Source of the DNA: Sphingomonas metalli | Lineage (GTDB): Bacteria; Pseudomonadota; Alphaproteobacteria; Sphingomonadales; Sphingomonadaceae | Reading direction: 5' to 3' | Assembly: GCF_014641735.1 (NCBI RefSeq) | Contig: NZ_BMIH01000001.1 | Span: 893,001 to 957,000 of the forward strand | DNA length: 64,000 bases | Shown here: positions 25,451-33,262 of the stretch, piece by piece | How the letters are laid out: each line of letters opens with the position of its first letter | How positions within the stretch are numbered: position 1 is the first letter of the stretch | Translations under genes and position numbers: made by a program | Notes under the pieces: model-generated | What the model was told of the DNA's origin: nothing | What the model saw: the letters and a program-made list of their open reading frames with translations, nothing else | The model's database searches: none

Positions 25451-25550
25451 CCCCCTCCCCTTCAGGGGAGGGGCCGGGGGTGGGGCCTGCCCGCAAGCGG
25501 TACCTTCGCGGCGACGCCCCACCCCAACCCCTCCCCTGAAGGGGAGGGGC
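25451..25550. repeat. Palindromic repeat pair, CCTCCCC family
   Basis: Two facing units CCCTCCCCTTCAGGGGAGGGG (left at about 25452) and CCCCTCCCCTGAAGGGGAGG (right end) enclose a shorter GGGGTGGGGCC/GGCGACGCCCCACCCC pair. It lies between convergent genes pncB and the zinc alcohol dehydrogenase, where it may terminate transcription. Confidence 0.75.
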
Positions 25551-25561
25551 GAAGAATGGCC

Positions 25562-26620
25562 TCAAATCTCCAGCGCCACGAACACCGCGCCGGTGCGCTC
25601 CTTGTCCTGCGCGGTGTCGAACGCCTCGTTGATCCGCTCCAGCGGGAAGCGATGGGTGATCAGCTCCTGCGTGCGCAACTTGCCACGCGCGACGAGGTCG
25701 AGCACCTCGCCCTGTTCCGCCCGGATATCGCGCATCGCGAAGCTGGCGCTGGGGATCAGGCGGATCTCCGACATCTGGATGCGCTGCCATTCGAGCGGGA
25801 TCGCCGTCTCGCCGGCATCGAAGCCGCCGACGATCACCACCGCGCCGCCGCGCCGCGCCATTCTCGTCGCCTGTGGCAGGGTGGTCGGCATCGACTCCCC
25901 ACCCGCGCATTCGAAGGCGATGTCGACGCCCATGCCGCCGATGAAGTCCTTCACCGCCTGCACCGGATCGGCGCTGCCCGCATCCACCACGGCATCCGCG
26001 CCGAGCCGCCTGGCAAGCCCCAGCGAATGCGCCACCGTGTCGATCACGATCACGTCGGCGCCGCTCGCCTTGGCGAGCATCAGCTGGCCGAGCCCGATCG
26101 ACCCCGCGCCGATGATCGCGACCCGGTCGTTGATCGTCAGGCCGGACAGATGCTGGGCGTGGAGGCAGACCGAGAAGGTATCGATCAGCGCCGCATCGTC
26201 GAAGCCGACATGATCGGGCAGGCAATAGAATTTCTGCTGGGGGCCGACGACATATTCGGCATAGGCGCGCGACACGCTCTGCGTCCGCGTCGGATAGAGA
26301 TCGGGGCAGAGATTGTAGCGGCGCGCGCGGCACCAGTCGCAATGGCCGCAGCCCAACACCGTCTCGATCACCACCCGGTCGCCCGGCGCGACGCGCGTGA
26401 CGTCCTCGCCCACCTCCACCACCTCGCCGGCGAGTTCGTGCCCCATGATGTGACAGGCGAGCTCCGGCTCGTGCTTCTTCCAGTGGCGCAGGTCGGTGCC
26501 GCAGATGCCGGCGATCCGCACCCGCGCCCGCACCCAGTCCGGGGCGGGCAGACGCGGGGTTTCGACATCGGCCAGCTCGAACCGGCCGTCTTCGGTCTTC
26601 AGCGCGGCGCGCATCGTCAT
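25562..26620 (-). CDS. Zinc-dependent alcohol/polyol dehydrogenase, MDR family
   Basis: A 352-aa medium-chain dehydrogenase. Catalytic zinc ligands are in GICGTDLRHW and GHELAGEVVEVG; structural zinc Cys are in CGHCDWCRARRYNLC near residues 92-106. The Rossmann motif VAIIGAGSIGLGQL lies near residue 168. The family includes sorbitol, threonine and idonate dehydrogenases, so it probably oxidises a sugar alcohol or sugar acid. It is the last gene of a four-gene operon; its ATG overlaps the lactonase stop by four bases. Confidence 0.88.
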   Translation of the reverse strand: MTMRAALKTEDGRFELADVETPRLPAPDWVRARVRIAGICGTDLRHWKKHEPELACHIMGHELAGEVVEVGEDVTRVAPGDRVVIETVLGCGHCDWCRARRYNLCPDLYPTRTQSVSRAYAEYVVGPQQKFYCLPDHVGFDDAALIDTFSVCLHAQHLSGLTINDRVAIIGAGSIGLGQLMLAKASGADVIVIDTVAHSLGLARRLGADAVVDAGSADPVQAVKDFIGGMGVDIAFECAGGESMPTTLPQATRMARRGGAVVIVGGFDAGETAIPLEWQRIQMSEIRLIPSASFAMRDIRAEQGEVLDLVARGKLRTQELITHRFPLERINEAFDTAQDKERTGAVFVALEI

Positions 26621-27675
26621 CCTCCGGGCAGATCAGGCATCAGGAAGGCGGCGCCGGGCACCTCCAGCACCTCCGGGTCGGGCAGCGGGCATCCCAGCGG
26701 GTCCAGGCGGAAGAGCGCGACGGTGCCGCTCTCCTCGTTGGCTACGGCGAGCCTGCCGGGCAGCGGCAGGATGAAACGGGGCGAGCGACCGCCGCTCGGC
26801 ACATGCCCGATCAGCGACGGCATGCCCGTGGCGTCGAGCGCGAAGGTCGCGATGCTGTCATGCCCGCGATTGCTGGCGTAGAGGCGGGTGCCGGCCGGAT
26901 CGAGCGCGATCGCGCCGCCCAGATTGTCCGATGGCGCATCCTCGGGTTCGATCGGCAGGATAGCCGCCGCGCGGAAGACGCCGCCATCGGGAACCAGCAC
27001 GGTCAGCGTCGCATCGAGCTCGCTGACCAGATAGGCGACCGGCCGTTCGGGGTGGAAGGCGAGGTGGCGCGGTCCGGAGCCACGCGGCGCGGCATAGAGG
27101 CTGCGGACCTCGCCGCCCCCGCGGCCCGTCCGGCGCGCGAAGACGCGGTCGGCGCCGAGGTCGACGGTGATCAGGTCGCCTTCCGTCCCGAAGCCGACCC
27201 AATGCGCATGCGGCCCCGCCTGTCGCTCGGGATCGGGTCCGTCGCCGGGATCGTGCCAGCGTCGCGGCGTGCCGGGCAGACCGTCGGCGTCGAGCGGGAA
27301 GAGCGCCACGTCGCCGCTGGCGTAATTCGCGACCGCCACCGCATCCTCGGCAGGCGAAAGCGCGAGATGGCACGGTGCCTCGCCGCCGGAGGGCAGATCG
27401 TCCAGCACCGCCCAGCCGCCGCTAGCGCTGTACACGGCGATCCGCCCCGCCACCTCGTCGACCATATAATGGTGCCCGTGGCGTGCGGAGACGAGCCCGA
27501 ACGAGGCATTGCGGACATGCCCGATCGGTGCACCCGTTCGCCAGATGCCGTCGGACACAGTCTCGATCCTTCCCCGCAGGGGGGAGGATTCGTTAGCCCC
27601 TTCAGAATCGCAGAACAGCGGCACCAGCCCCGCACCGCCCTTCGCGGCGTAGGTACCGACCAGCAGCCGGGTCAC
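26617..27675 (-). CDS. Lactonase family protein, seven-bladed propeller
   Basis: A 352-aa protein from GTG 27675 (start VTRLLVGTYAAKG). Repeated blade motifs such as GEAPCHLALSPAEDAVAVANY, GPRHLAFHPERPVAYLVSE and GAIALDPAGTRLYASNRG are those of the 6-phosphogluconolactonase/YbhE propeller family, which hydrolyses sugar lactones. The GTG overlaps the stop of the SDR gene upstream (GTGA) and its stop overlaps the dehydrogenase start (ATGA). In this setting it would open the lactone made by the SDR. Confidence 0.85.
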   Translation of the reverse strand: MTRLLVGTYAAKGGAGLVPLFCDSEGANESSPLRGRIETVSDGIWRTGAPIGHVRNASFGLVSARHGHHYMVDEVAGRIAVYSASGGWAVLDDLPSGGEAPCHLALSPAEDAVAVANYASGDVALFPLDADGLPGTPRRWHDPGDGPDPERQAGPHAHWVGFGTEGDLITVDLGADRVFARRTGRGGGEVRSLYAAPRGSGPRHLAFHPERPVAYLVSELDATLTVLVPDGGVFRAAAILPIEPEDAPSDNLGGAIALDPAGTRLYASNRGHDSIATFALDATGMPSLIGHVPSGGRSPRFILPLPGRLAVANEESGTVALFRLDPLGCPLPDPEVLEVPGAAFLMPDLPGG

Positions 27676-28388
27676 GGCAGCGCCTGGAGCCGCGGCTCGA
27701 CCCTGAGCGTGACCACATCGACCCGCGGCGGGCGGGTAAGGATGAAGCCGGCCGCCTCGGCGATATCCTCGGCGAGCAGCATCTCGTGCCGGTCGATCTG
27801 CTGGCGCTGCTCCTCGGCCGGGGCGGATTGCATGTCGGTGCCGACCGTGCCCGGCTCGATCAGCGAGACGCGCAGGCCGCGCTCCGCCACCTCTTTCCGC
27901 AGGGTTTCGGCGAAGGCCTTCAGCCCTGCCTTGGTCGCCGAATAGACGCTTTCGCCCGGCGCATGGATCTCGGCGCTGATCGAGCCGATGATGACCACCT
28001 GCCCGCCCTCGCCCAGCCGCGCCAGCGCGGCCCGGGTCGCAGCCATCGCGCCTTCCAGATTGACCGCGAGGACGTAGCGCCACGCGGCGTCCTCCATCTG
28101 GTCGATCGGCTCGGCGCCGAGCGCGGCGTTCGAGATCAGTGCGTCGAGCCCGCCGAGCTTCGCATCCGCCTCCGCGAACAGCCGTTCGACCCCCTCGGGC
28201 GTGGCGATGTCCGCGGCGATGCCATGGACCTCGCCCGGCAGGCTCTCACAGGCTTTCAGCGCCTCGTCCAACGCCTCGGGGTCGCGGCCCAAAGTGACGA
28301 TGCGCGCGCCTTGTTCGGCGAACAGCCGCACCATCGCGCGGCCGATGCCGGTGGTGCCGCCGGTGACGACGATCCGCTTGCCCTTCAT
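27672..28388 (-). CDS. SDR oxidoreductase, probable sugar dehydrogenase
   Basis: A 238-aa classical SDR. VTGGTTGIGRAM at residues 8-19 binds NAD(P); NAALG near residue 90; catalytic Ser in IIGSISAE and Tyr-x3-Lys in YSATKAGLKAF near residues 150-154. The cofactor loop TLGRDP is compatible with NADP or NAD. Its position directly before a lactonase suggests that it oxidises an aldose to a lactone (inference). It starts one base after the stop of the 747-aa gene. Confidence 0.9.
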   Translation of the reverse strand: MKGKRIVVTGGTTGIGRAMVRLFAEQGARIVTLGRDPEALDEALKACESLPGEVHGIAADIATPEGVERLFAEADAKLGGLDALISNAALGAEPIDQMEDAAWRYVLAVNLEGAMAATRAALARLGEGGQVVIIGSISAEIHAPGESVYSATKAGLKAFAETLRKEVAERGLRVSLIEPGTVGTDMQSAPAEEQRQQIDRHEMLLAEDIAEAAGFILTRPPRVDVVTLRVEPRLQALP

Positions 28389-28389
28389 G

Positions 28390-30633
28390 TCATGCGCTCC
28401 ATTGCAGGATCAAACGCCCGCTGGCGGGGACGCGGAAGTCGATACGGTCGGGCGACTGGCCGTGTGCGCCAATCACCTCGCCGTGAACGCTGCTGAGGGT
28501 CGCCTCCGGCAGCCGCCGCCGCTTGCGGCGGACCAGCGACAGTCCGGCATGGCAGGTCTCGCCCGCGTCGAGGACGAGGGTCAGCGCCCGCTCGCCCGTC
28601 CGCTCGATCGCGCGGACGAAGACGTCGCAGAAGAGGAGGAAGGGCGCATCCTCGATCCGGTGGTGCGAGCGGCTGGCGAAGACCATCGCCGCGCCGCAGC
28701 CATAGATTTCCTGCCCCACCTTCCCCGGCCTCTCGCCATTGGCGTAGAGATCCTCGAGCGGGAAACTGAGCCTGGGATTGATCACGCCGCTCTGGTGCGG
28801 CGGTTCGGCGATGATGTCGGCGGGCAGCGCGTCGGGATAATAATACCAGGCGCGGTCGAGCGCGTAGCGGCAATATTCGCCGATCAGCATTCGCACCGCC
28901 GGCTCCAGATCCGGCCCGCTATCGGCCAGATACGCCTCGAACGCGGTGAAGCTGTCGAAACATTCGTAGATCGCCATATAGGGCGCATCGTGCAGGCAGG
29001 TCGCGCCGAGGAAGGTGCGATAATGCGCCGCGGGGCCGATCTCCGACTCCCAGATCTCGCAATTGTGGAAGAAGCTGGCGAGATAGACGTAGCTTTGCGA
29101 CAGGTAGCGCGCGTCGTTGGTGATCCGCCACAGCCGCATGCACGCCGCCGCGCCCCAGGCGGTCAGGTTCGCCTGATATTCGAGGTTGAAGCGCATCCCG
29201 ACCGCGGCATCGATCGCGGCCCGCGCCTCGTGCAGATAGGTCTCGTCATCGGTCAGCTGGTAACAGAGCAACATCAGATAGGCGTAGATGCCGCCGACAT
29301 CGGTCTGGCCGAAACGGTCGTCGTTGCGCGCCCGCGTCTTCACGCTGAAGTCGCGGATGTCGTACATCACCGGCCACGCATAGTGGAAGTGATGCGCGGC
29401 GCGGATGCCATAGCCGATCGACTTCATCAGCAGCTCGCGCGCCACCTCGTCGCCGTTCAGCGCCAGCCGGGCGAAGTTGAGCAGCGGGTGATAGAGATAC
29501 CAGCTGTCGACCGCGTCCGCATCCTTGTCGTCGCCGACATTGGGCAGGTAGCGGCGCACCGTTTCGAGCTCGGCATCGTAGAAGCGTGACAGGCCGGCGC
29601 GCAGCTTGGCTTCCAGCGGATGCGGATCGCCCCGCCAGCGGCCGTAATCAACGACTGCGGCGAGAACCGAGGCCTGCACCATCACGTCGGGATATTCCCC
29701 GTCGGGATAGGGCATGACGTAGAGATGGCCGTAATGCCGCCGCGTCGCCTGCGGCGCGGCCTCCAGATCCTTCAGCGTCCGTCCCGACCGGTCGACCCAG
29801 TCGCGATAGTCGGTGGGCGGCAGCGGCAGGGCCTTGTAGGCGATGCCGAGCATCTGGAGGAACTGGCGCGCCATCTCCAGCTCATCGTCCGCCGCCCAGT
29901 CGCGAAAGACGAGGATCGCGTCGGACATCATCACCGCCTCGCCCGCCGGCAGCGGGTTGACCGGCGGCGTGCCGCTCTGCGGCGGGGTGGGCGGCAGATA
30001 GCCCAGCTCCGGCCATTCGCCGCCCACCGCAGCGTCGGGCACGGTATCGGTGGCGCGGAAATAGGGGTTCAGCGTGGTAAGGTTCTGGACATAGAGCGTG
30101 CTGCCGAACGCAGGCTCGTCGAGCCGGAAATAGAGCAGCCCGCTATTCACCCCGCGCTGCGCCGCCTCGACCCGGCCGACCGCGCGGGCGGGATCGTCAT
30201 CGGCGTCGAGGACATAGAGGTCGCGCGGGTGGAAGGGGATGAGGAGCGGCGCCCGCGGCGTCAGCCAGACCTGAAGCTGGAGGCGGTGGAGGTCCGCCTC
30301 GCTCGTCCGGATCGCGATCACGTGCCGGCCCAGCACGCTTTCCGCCTCCAGCCGCAGCACCTCGTCCGCTCCGGGCGGCAGGATGCGGACGTCGAAGCCG
30401 CCATCGGACACCCAGGCCGCGCGCAGCGCCAGCCCACCCCTGCCCGGCCGGCGGATGAACAGCCAGATCGAGTCCGATCCCTGCGCGACCTCCACGCCCA
30501 GGTCGCCGAGACCGAAGTCCTCGATCTTCTCCAGCTTCTTCCCCAGCAGTTCCGCCCGCAGACCCAGCACGAAAGCACTAAGTCCCGGCACCTCTTCTGC
30601 CATCTTGATCTTCGTCAATGTTTGGGAGGCCAC
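28390..30633 (-). CDS. Uncharacterised 747-aa protein, probable glycan-processing toroid
   Basis: The first gene of a four-gene operon. GTG 30633 was chosen because AGGAAGG lies eight bases upstream; ATG 30603 is the alternative. The N-terminal 270 residues look like a beta-rich domain. From about 300 on there are repeated helix pairs with aromatic, acidic loops (VDSWYLYHPLLNFARLAL, AAHHFHYAWPVMYDIRDF, YQANLTAWGAAACMRLW, YECFDSFTAFEAYL), the pattern of alpha/alpha-toroid glycoside hydrolases, lyases or epimerases. There is no signal peptide, so it is cytoplasmic. I recognise no named family. Operon partners point to degradation of an oligosaccharide or modified sugar. Confidence 0.75.
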   Translation of the reverse strand: MASQTLTKIKMAEEVPGLSAFVLGLRAELLGKKLEKIEDFGLGDLGVEVAQGSDSIWLFIRRPGRGGLALRAAWVSDGGFDVRILPPGADEVLRLEAESVLGRHVIAIRTSEADLHRLQLQVWLTPRAPLLIPFHPRDLYVLDADDDPARAVGRVEAAQRGVNSGLLYFRLDEPAFGSTLYVQNLTTLNPYFRATDTVPDAAVGGEWPELGYLPPTPPQSGTPPVNPLPAGEAVMMSDAILVFRDWAADDELEMARQFLQMLGIAYKALPLPPTDYRDWVDRSGRTLKDLEAAPQATRRHYGHLYVMPYPDGEYPDVMVQASVLAAVVDYGRWRGDPHPLEAKLRAGLSRFYDAELETVRRYLPNVGDDKDADAVDSWYLYHPLLNFARLALNGDEVARELLMKSIGYGIRAAHHFHYAWPVMYDIRDFSVKTRARNDDRFGQTDVGGIYAYLMLLCYQLTDDETYLHEARAAIDAAVGMRFNLEYQANLTAWGAAACMRLWRITNDARYLSQSYVYLASFFHNCEIWESEIGPAAHYRTFLGATCLHDAPYMAIYECFDSFTAFEAYLADSGPDLEPAVRMLIGEYCRYALDRAWYYYPDALPADIIAEPPHQSGVINPRLSFPLEDLYANGERPGKVGQEIYGCGAAMVFASRSHHRIEDAPFLLFCDVFVRAIERTGERALTLVLDAGETCHAGLSLVRRKRRRLPEATLSSVHGEVIGAHGQSPDRIDFRVPASGRLILQWSA

Positions 30634-30706
30634 CGCATCTACCTTCCTGCTCACCTGCGTTATTGATCGTTGTTTACCGCAAGCTTGTCTGTTCGACAGT
30701 TTTGCT

Positions 30707-30731
30707 GGAACACATCCGACGCGGTCGGGTT
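30707..30731 (+). promoter_or_regulatory. EcfG-type promoter GGAAC-N16-GGTT
   Basis: GGAAC at 30707-30711 and GGTT at 30728-30731, spacing 16, located 57 bases upstream of the YciF-like gene. It has the same boxes and spacing as the site at 13558-13582 and is one base from the general stress consensus GGAAC-N16/17-CGTT. YciF-type genes are typical stress regulon members. Confidence 0.65.
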
Positions 30732-30788
30732 CAACCCGGGCGACGACTTTCGTCGCTGCATGGATCAAACAAGCGGGAGAAGAGGATC

Positions 30789-31313
30789 ATGGCGACCGGC
30801 CACGACGCACTGCGCGAGATATTCGTCACCGGGCTGCGCAATGCCCATGCGGTGGAAAAGCAGGCGCTCTCGATAATGACGCCGCAGATTTCGCGGATCG
30901 AACACTATCCCGAGGTCGCCGACCGGCTGCGCCTGCATGTCGACGAGACCAACAGCCAGATCGCCCGCCTCGACGAGATCCTGGCCGGCTTCGACACCAG
31001 CGCCTCCGCGCTCAAGGATACGGCGCTCAGCATGACCGGCGGCATGGCGGCGATCACCCACAGCGTGGCCGGCGACGAGATCGTCAAGAACAGCTTCGCC
31101 AACTACGCCTTCGAGCATTTCGAGATCGCCAGCTACAAGTCGCTGATCGTGCTGGCCGAGGATGGCGGCTTCGCGCAGGCCGCGCCGCTGCTCAAACAGT
31201 CGCTGGACGAGGAAGTGTCGATGGCGCGCTGGATCGACGAGTCGCTGCCGCTCGTCACCCGCCGCTACGTCCAGCTCTATGCCGAGGCGGGCAGCATGGA
31301 GGCCAAGGTCTGA
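30789..31313 (+). CDS. YciF-like ferritin-like protein (DUF892)
   Basis: A 174-aa four-helix protein from ATG 30789 with AGAGGA upstream. Segments NAHAVEKQALSIMTPQI, HVDETNSQIARLDEIL and NYAFEHFEIASYKSLIVLA carry the Glu and His residues expected at a di-iron site. The DUF892/YciF family is ferritin-like and stress-induced. Behind an EcfG-type promoter, it probably belongs to the general stress response. Its stop overlaps the next start. Confidence 0.9.
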   Translation: MATGHDALREIFVTGLRNAHAVEKQALSIMTPQISRIEHYPEVADRLRLHVDETNSQIARLDEILAGFDTSASALKDTALSMTGGMAAITHSVAGDEIVKNSFANYAFEHFEIASYKSLIVLAEDGGFAQAAPLLKQSLDEEVSMARWIDESLPLVTRRYVQLYAEAGSMEAKV

Positions 31314-31507
31314 TGACGACCCCCGCCGCGCGCAGCTCGCGCCACCCGGCCCTGACCGCGGCGGGGACGCTGGCGGTCGCGGCGGGGGCGGCATGGCTGT
31401 TCAGCCTGATCCGCCAGCCTTCGGTCGAGACGCGGACCCTTGACCGGCTGAACCCTCGGCCCCCGCGGCACGACCCGCCCAGCGCCGCCGACATCCGGGT
31501 GATCTGA
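31313..31507 (+). CDS. Small single-span membrane protein (64 aa)
   Basis: Starts in the stop of the YciF-like gene (TGATG), so it is coupled to it. One hydrophobic helix (ALTAAGTLAVAAGAAWLFSLI, about residues 13-33) is followed by a basic, Pro-rich tail. No family recognised. Probably co-induced with the ferritin-like protein. Confidence 0.65.
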   Translation: MTTPAARSSRHPALTAAGTLAVAAGAAWLFSLIRQPSVETRTLDRLNPRPPRHDPPSAADIRVI

Positions 31508-31508
31508 C

Positions 31509-32348
31509 ATGCGCATCCATCATCTCAACTGCGGCACCTGCTGTCCGATGGGCGGACGCCTGTTCGACGGGCGGAGCGACGGAGCGCGCGGCCATCTGGT
31601 CTGCCACTGCCTGCTGATCGAGACCAATTACGGGCTGGTGCTGGTCGATACCGGCTTCGGGACCAAGGATGTCGAGCGGCCCCGCCCGCGCCTGTCGCCC
31701 TTCTTCCTGACGCTCAACAACATCCAGCTCCGCCGCGAGGAGACGGCGGCGGCGCAGGTCCGCCGGCTGGGCTTCGCGCCCGAGGACGTGCGGCACATCA
31801 TCGTCTCGCATCTCGATTTCGACCATGCCGGCGGCCTGGAGGATTTCCCCAAGGCCACCGTCCATGTGACCGCGCGCGAAAAGGAGGTTGCCGACCAGCA
31901 GCGTGGCGGCGCGTTCGTCGGCACGCGGCGCTATCGCCCGATGCAGTGGGACGCAGTGGAGGATTGGCGGCTCTACCCGTTCGGCGGAGGCGAGCGGTGG
32001 TTCGGCTTCGACGCGGTGCGCGACCTCGACGGCCTGCCGCCCGAAATCCTGCTGATCCCGCTCCAGGGCCATACATGGGGCCATGCCGGGGTGGCGGTGA
32101 AGGAGAATGACGGCAACTGGCTGCTCTACGCGTCCGACGCCTATTTCTACCGCGGCGAGATCGGCGGCGCGCGGCACGAATGCACCCCGGCGCTGCGCGG
32201 CTACCAGACGATGATGGAGGTCGACCGCGCGGCGCGGCTGGCGAACCTCGAACGTCTGCGCGCGCTGGACCGGGAGCATGGCAGCGAGGTGCGGATTTTC
32301 TGCGCGCACGATGTGGCGGAGTTCGAGTTGCTGGCGGGTCAGAGTTGA
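31509..32348 (+). CDS. Metallo-beta-lactamase-fold hydrolase
   Basis: A 279-aa MBL-fold protein. The metal motif is SHLDFDHAGGLE near residue 98; further ligands are the His in QGHTWGHAG, the Asp in YASDAYFY and the His in CAHDV near the C-terminus. The HLDFDH form (Asp in place of the second His) occurs in AttM/AhlD-type lactonases and related hydrolases. N-terminal MRIHHLNCGTCCPMGG is typical of this subgroup. Substrate unproven. It begins one base after the small membrane gene and may be its operon partner. Confidence 0.85.
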   Translation: MRIHHLNCGTCCPMGGRLFDGRSDGARGHLVCHCLLIETNYGLVLVDTGFGTKDVERPRPRLSPFFLTLNNIQLRREETAAAQVRRLGFAPEDVRHIIVSHLDFDHAGGLEDFPKATVHVTAREKEVADQQRGGAFVGTRRYRPMQWDAVEDWRLYPFGGGERWFGFDAVRDLDGLPPEILLIPLQGHTWGHAGVAVKENDGNWLLYASDAYFYRGEIGGARHECTPALRGYQTMMEVDRAARLANLERLRALDREHGSEVRIFCAHDVAEFELLAGQS

Positions 32349-32392
32349 AGCGGTTGCAGCCCCTCCCCTGAAGGGGGGGGAGAAGCCCGCCC

Positions 32393-33148
32393 TCACTCCG
32401 CCCCCTTATGCCCCGCGATCAAGAACTCCACATTCCCCTCAGGCCCGGTGATCGGACTCGCCACCATCCCCTCGACCCGCCAGCCCGCACCCGTCAGCCA
32501 TGTTTCGACCTCCGCGCACACCCGCGCATGGACCGCCGGATCGCGCACCACGCCGCCCTTGCCGACCTCTTCGCGCCCCGCCTCGAACTGCGGCTTGATC
32601 AGCGCCAGCAGTCGCGCGCCGACCCGCGCGAAGGTCAGCGGCCGTTCCAGCACCTTGGCCAGCCCGATGAAGCTCGCGTCGCACACGATCAGGTCGACCG
32701 GCTCGGGAATATGCTCCGCCGTCAGGATGCGCGCGCTGGTCTGTTCGTGGACGATGACCCGCGGGTCCTGCCGCAGCTTCCACGCCAGCTGGTTGGTGCC
32801 GCTGTCGACCGCATAGACCCGCGCCGCGCCACGGGTCAGCAGCACGTCGGTGAAGCCGCCGGTCGAGGAGCCGACATCGATCGCCACCGCGCCGGTCACG
32901 TCCCAGCCCCAGTGATCGAGGCCATGGGCCAGCTTGATCCCGCCGCGCGACACCCAGGGATGGTCGCGCCCGCGCACGTCGAGCACCGTCTCGGCGGCGA
33001 GTTGCTGCCCCGGCTTCTCCACCTTGCGATCGCCGGCGAAGACCAGCCCCGCCATGATCAGCGCCTGCGCCCGCGCGCGCGATTCCGCCAGCCCGCGGTC
33101 GACGAGCATCTGGTCGGCCCGCTGTTTCGCCATCGTCGTCCCTGCCAT
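32393..33148 (-). CDS. tlyA: TlyA-family rRNA 2'-O-methyltransferase
   Basis: A 251-aa protein. The N-terminal S4 RNA-binding domain (QRADQMLVDRGLAESRARAQ, about 8-65) is followed by an FtsJ-like methyltransferase with AIDVGSSTGGFTDVLL near residue 92 and LIVCDASFIGL near residue 155. TlyA methylates ribose in 16S and 23S rRNA. ATG 33133 is an alternative start. It stands alone and convergent to the MBL gene; a CCTCCCC repeat half-unit lies between. Confidence 0.9.
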   Translation of the reverse strand: MAGTTMAKQRADQMLVDRGLAESRARAQALIMAGLVFAGDRKVEKPGQQLAAETVLDVRGRDHPWVSRGGIKLAHGLDHWGWDVTGAVAIDVGSSTGGFTDVLLTRGAARVYAVDSGTNQLAWKLRQDPRVIVHEQTSARILTAEHIPEPVDLIVCDASFIGLAKVLERPLTFARVGARLLALIKPQFEAGREEVGKGGVVRDPAVHARVCAEVETWLTGAGWRVEGMVASPITGPEGNVEFLIAGHKGAE

Positions 33149-33262
33149 GATTGCGCCGCCATATCGCTGTCAGGGGGGCGGGTTCGCAAGGGATCAGGCG
33201 GGATGCGGGGCTTGCCCGCCCGACGGGAGAGGCGATAACAGCCGGCCGATATGGAAGGACGC

